Source of the DNA: Clostridiales bacterium
GTDB taxonomy: Bacteria > Bacillota > Clostridia > Lachnospirales > WRAX01
Assembly (NCBI GenBank): GCA_031262335.1
Contig: JAISHX010000053.1
Location: 1 to 5,741 of the forward strand
Reading direction: 5' to 3'
Length of the DNA: 5,741 nucleotides
Numbering within the stretch: the stretch's first letter is position 1; each line of letters opens with the position of its first letter. A model generated the notes under the pieces. It was not told the origin of the DNA. It ran no database searches and was given only the letters and a program-made list of their open reading frames with translations. Positions 5,536 to 5,741 of the stretch are shown here, piece after piece. A program made the position numbers and the translations under genes.

Positions 5536-5741
5536 TCAATTTTTAGGACTTTCTTTTTTTGGCTGAAGTGCGATTAAAACATCATTTTTTGCAATAACAA
5601 AATCAGGCATTACTGTGACGTTTAGTTTTTCATTTCGATACACACCAAGAATAGTTACGCCGCAAACACGCCGAATTTCCGCCTCACGTAGAGTTTTACC
5701 AACCCATTCGGGACGCGGAGAAATTTCTTTTATTTCGTATA
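5536..5741 (-). CDS. RCK_C (TrkA-C) domain protein, probable Ktr/Trk potassium-uptake regulator; C-terminal end only
   Basis: An open minus-strand frame enters from the right edge and ends at TGA (5536-5538), giving 67 complete codons with no start inside the window. The translation contains RPEWVGKTLREAEIRR, then VCGVTILGVYRN, then MPDFVIAKNDVLIAL. This is the order of an RCK_C domain: WVGKTLRE..., GV.I..V.R, and P...I..GD.L...L. In KtrA/TrkA-type proteins this domain follows an NAD-binding RCK_N domain and senses ligand to gate a potassium-translocating partner; in many Firmicutes RCK_C binds cyclic di-AMP. RCK_C also occurs on other transporters, so the full identity needs the missing N-terminus. 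The protein ends soon after the domain (QPKKESPKN). No clear terminator is seen downstream before the LRR gene promoter region. Confidence 0.87.
   Translation of the reverse strand, partial: YEIKEISPRPEWVGKTLREAEIRRVCGVTILGVYRNEKLNVTVMPDFVIAKNDVLIALQPKKESPKN

Overview
The window looks like a piece of chromosome from a low-GC, Gram-positive, Clostridia-type anaerobe. This is inferred from AT-rich DNA, strong Shine-Dalgarno sequences, TTG start codons, a PcsB/EnvC-like M23 hydrolase next to ftsEX, a KtrA-type RCK_C domain, and a secreted BspA-like leucine-rich-repeat protein with a type I dockerin. The species cannot be named from this sequence alone.

Left part (1-173): a complete tRNA-Arg(CCG) gene lies on the minus strand. 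Its promoter has perfect consensus -35 and -10 hexamers and fires almost directly into the mature tRNA. The same short spacer carries the start of a plus-strand operon.

Centre (174-3672): four tightly packed plus-strand genes. They are nth (endonuclease III), ftsE and ftsX (ABC-type divisome complex), and a secreted coiled-coil M23 metallopeptidase. nth/ftsE and ftsE/ftsX each overlap by the four bases TTGA, and ftsX is separated from the peptidase gene by one base. The last three form a functional unit: FtsE hydrolyses ATP, FtsX passes the conformational signal through the membrane, and the extracellular coiled-coil hydrolase cuts peptidoglycan at the septum. nth is a DNA-repair passenger that shares the transcript. 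The operon ends at a symmetric hairpin that also serves the convergent gene on the other side.

Right part (3672-5741): a minus-strand gene encodes a 534-residue secreted protein. In order it has a signal peptide, seven 23-residue BspA-type leucine-rich repeats, a Pro/Ser linker, a second and different LRR block, and a C-terminal type I dockerin. This suggests a protein docked on a cohesin scaffold and used for adhesion or recognition. Its upstream region (5281-5535) holds a candidate promoter, two adjacent perfect palindromes and a possible leader stem. At the right edge is the C-terminal end of a minus-strand RCK_C (TrkA-C) domain gene, probably a Ktr/Trk potassium-uptake regulatory subunit, cut by the window.

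I see no CRISPR array, insertion sequence or phage gene. The least ordinary elements are the two-LRR-plus-dockerin protein with its upstream region, and the joining of nth to the ftsEX-hydrolase unit.
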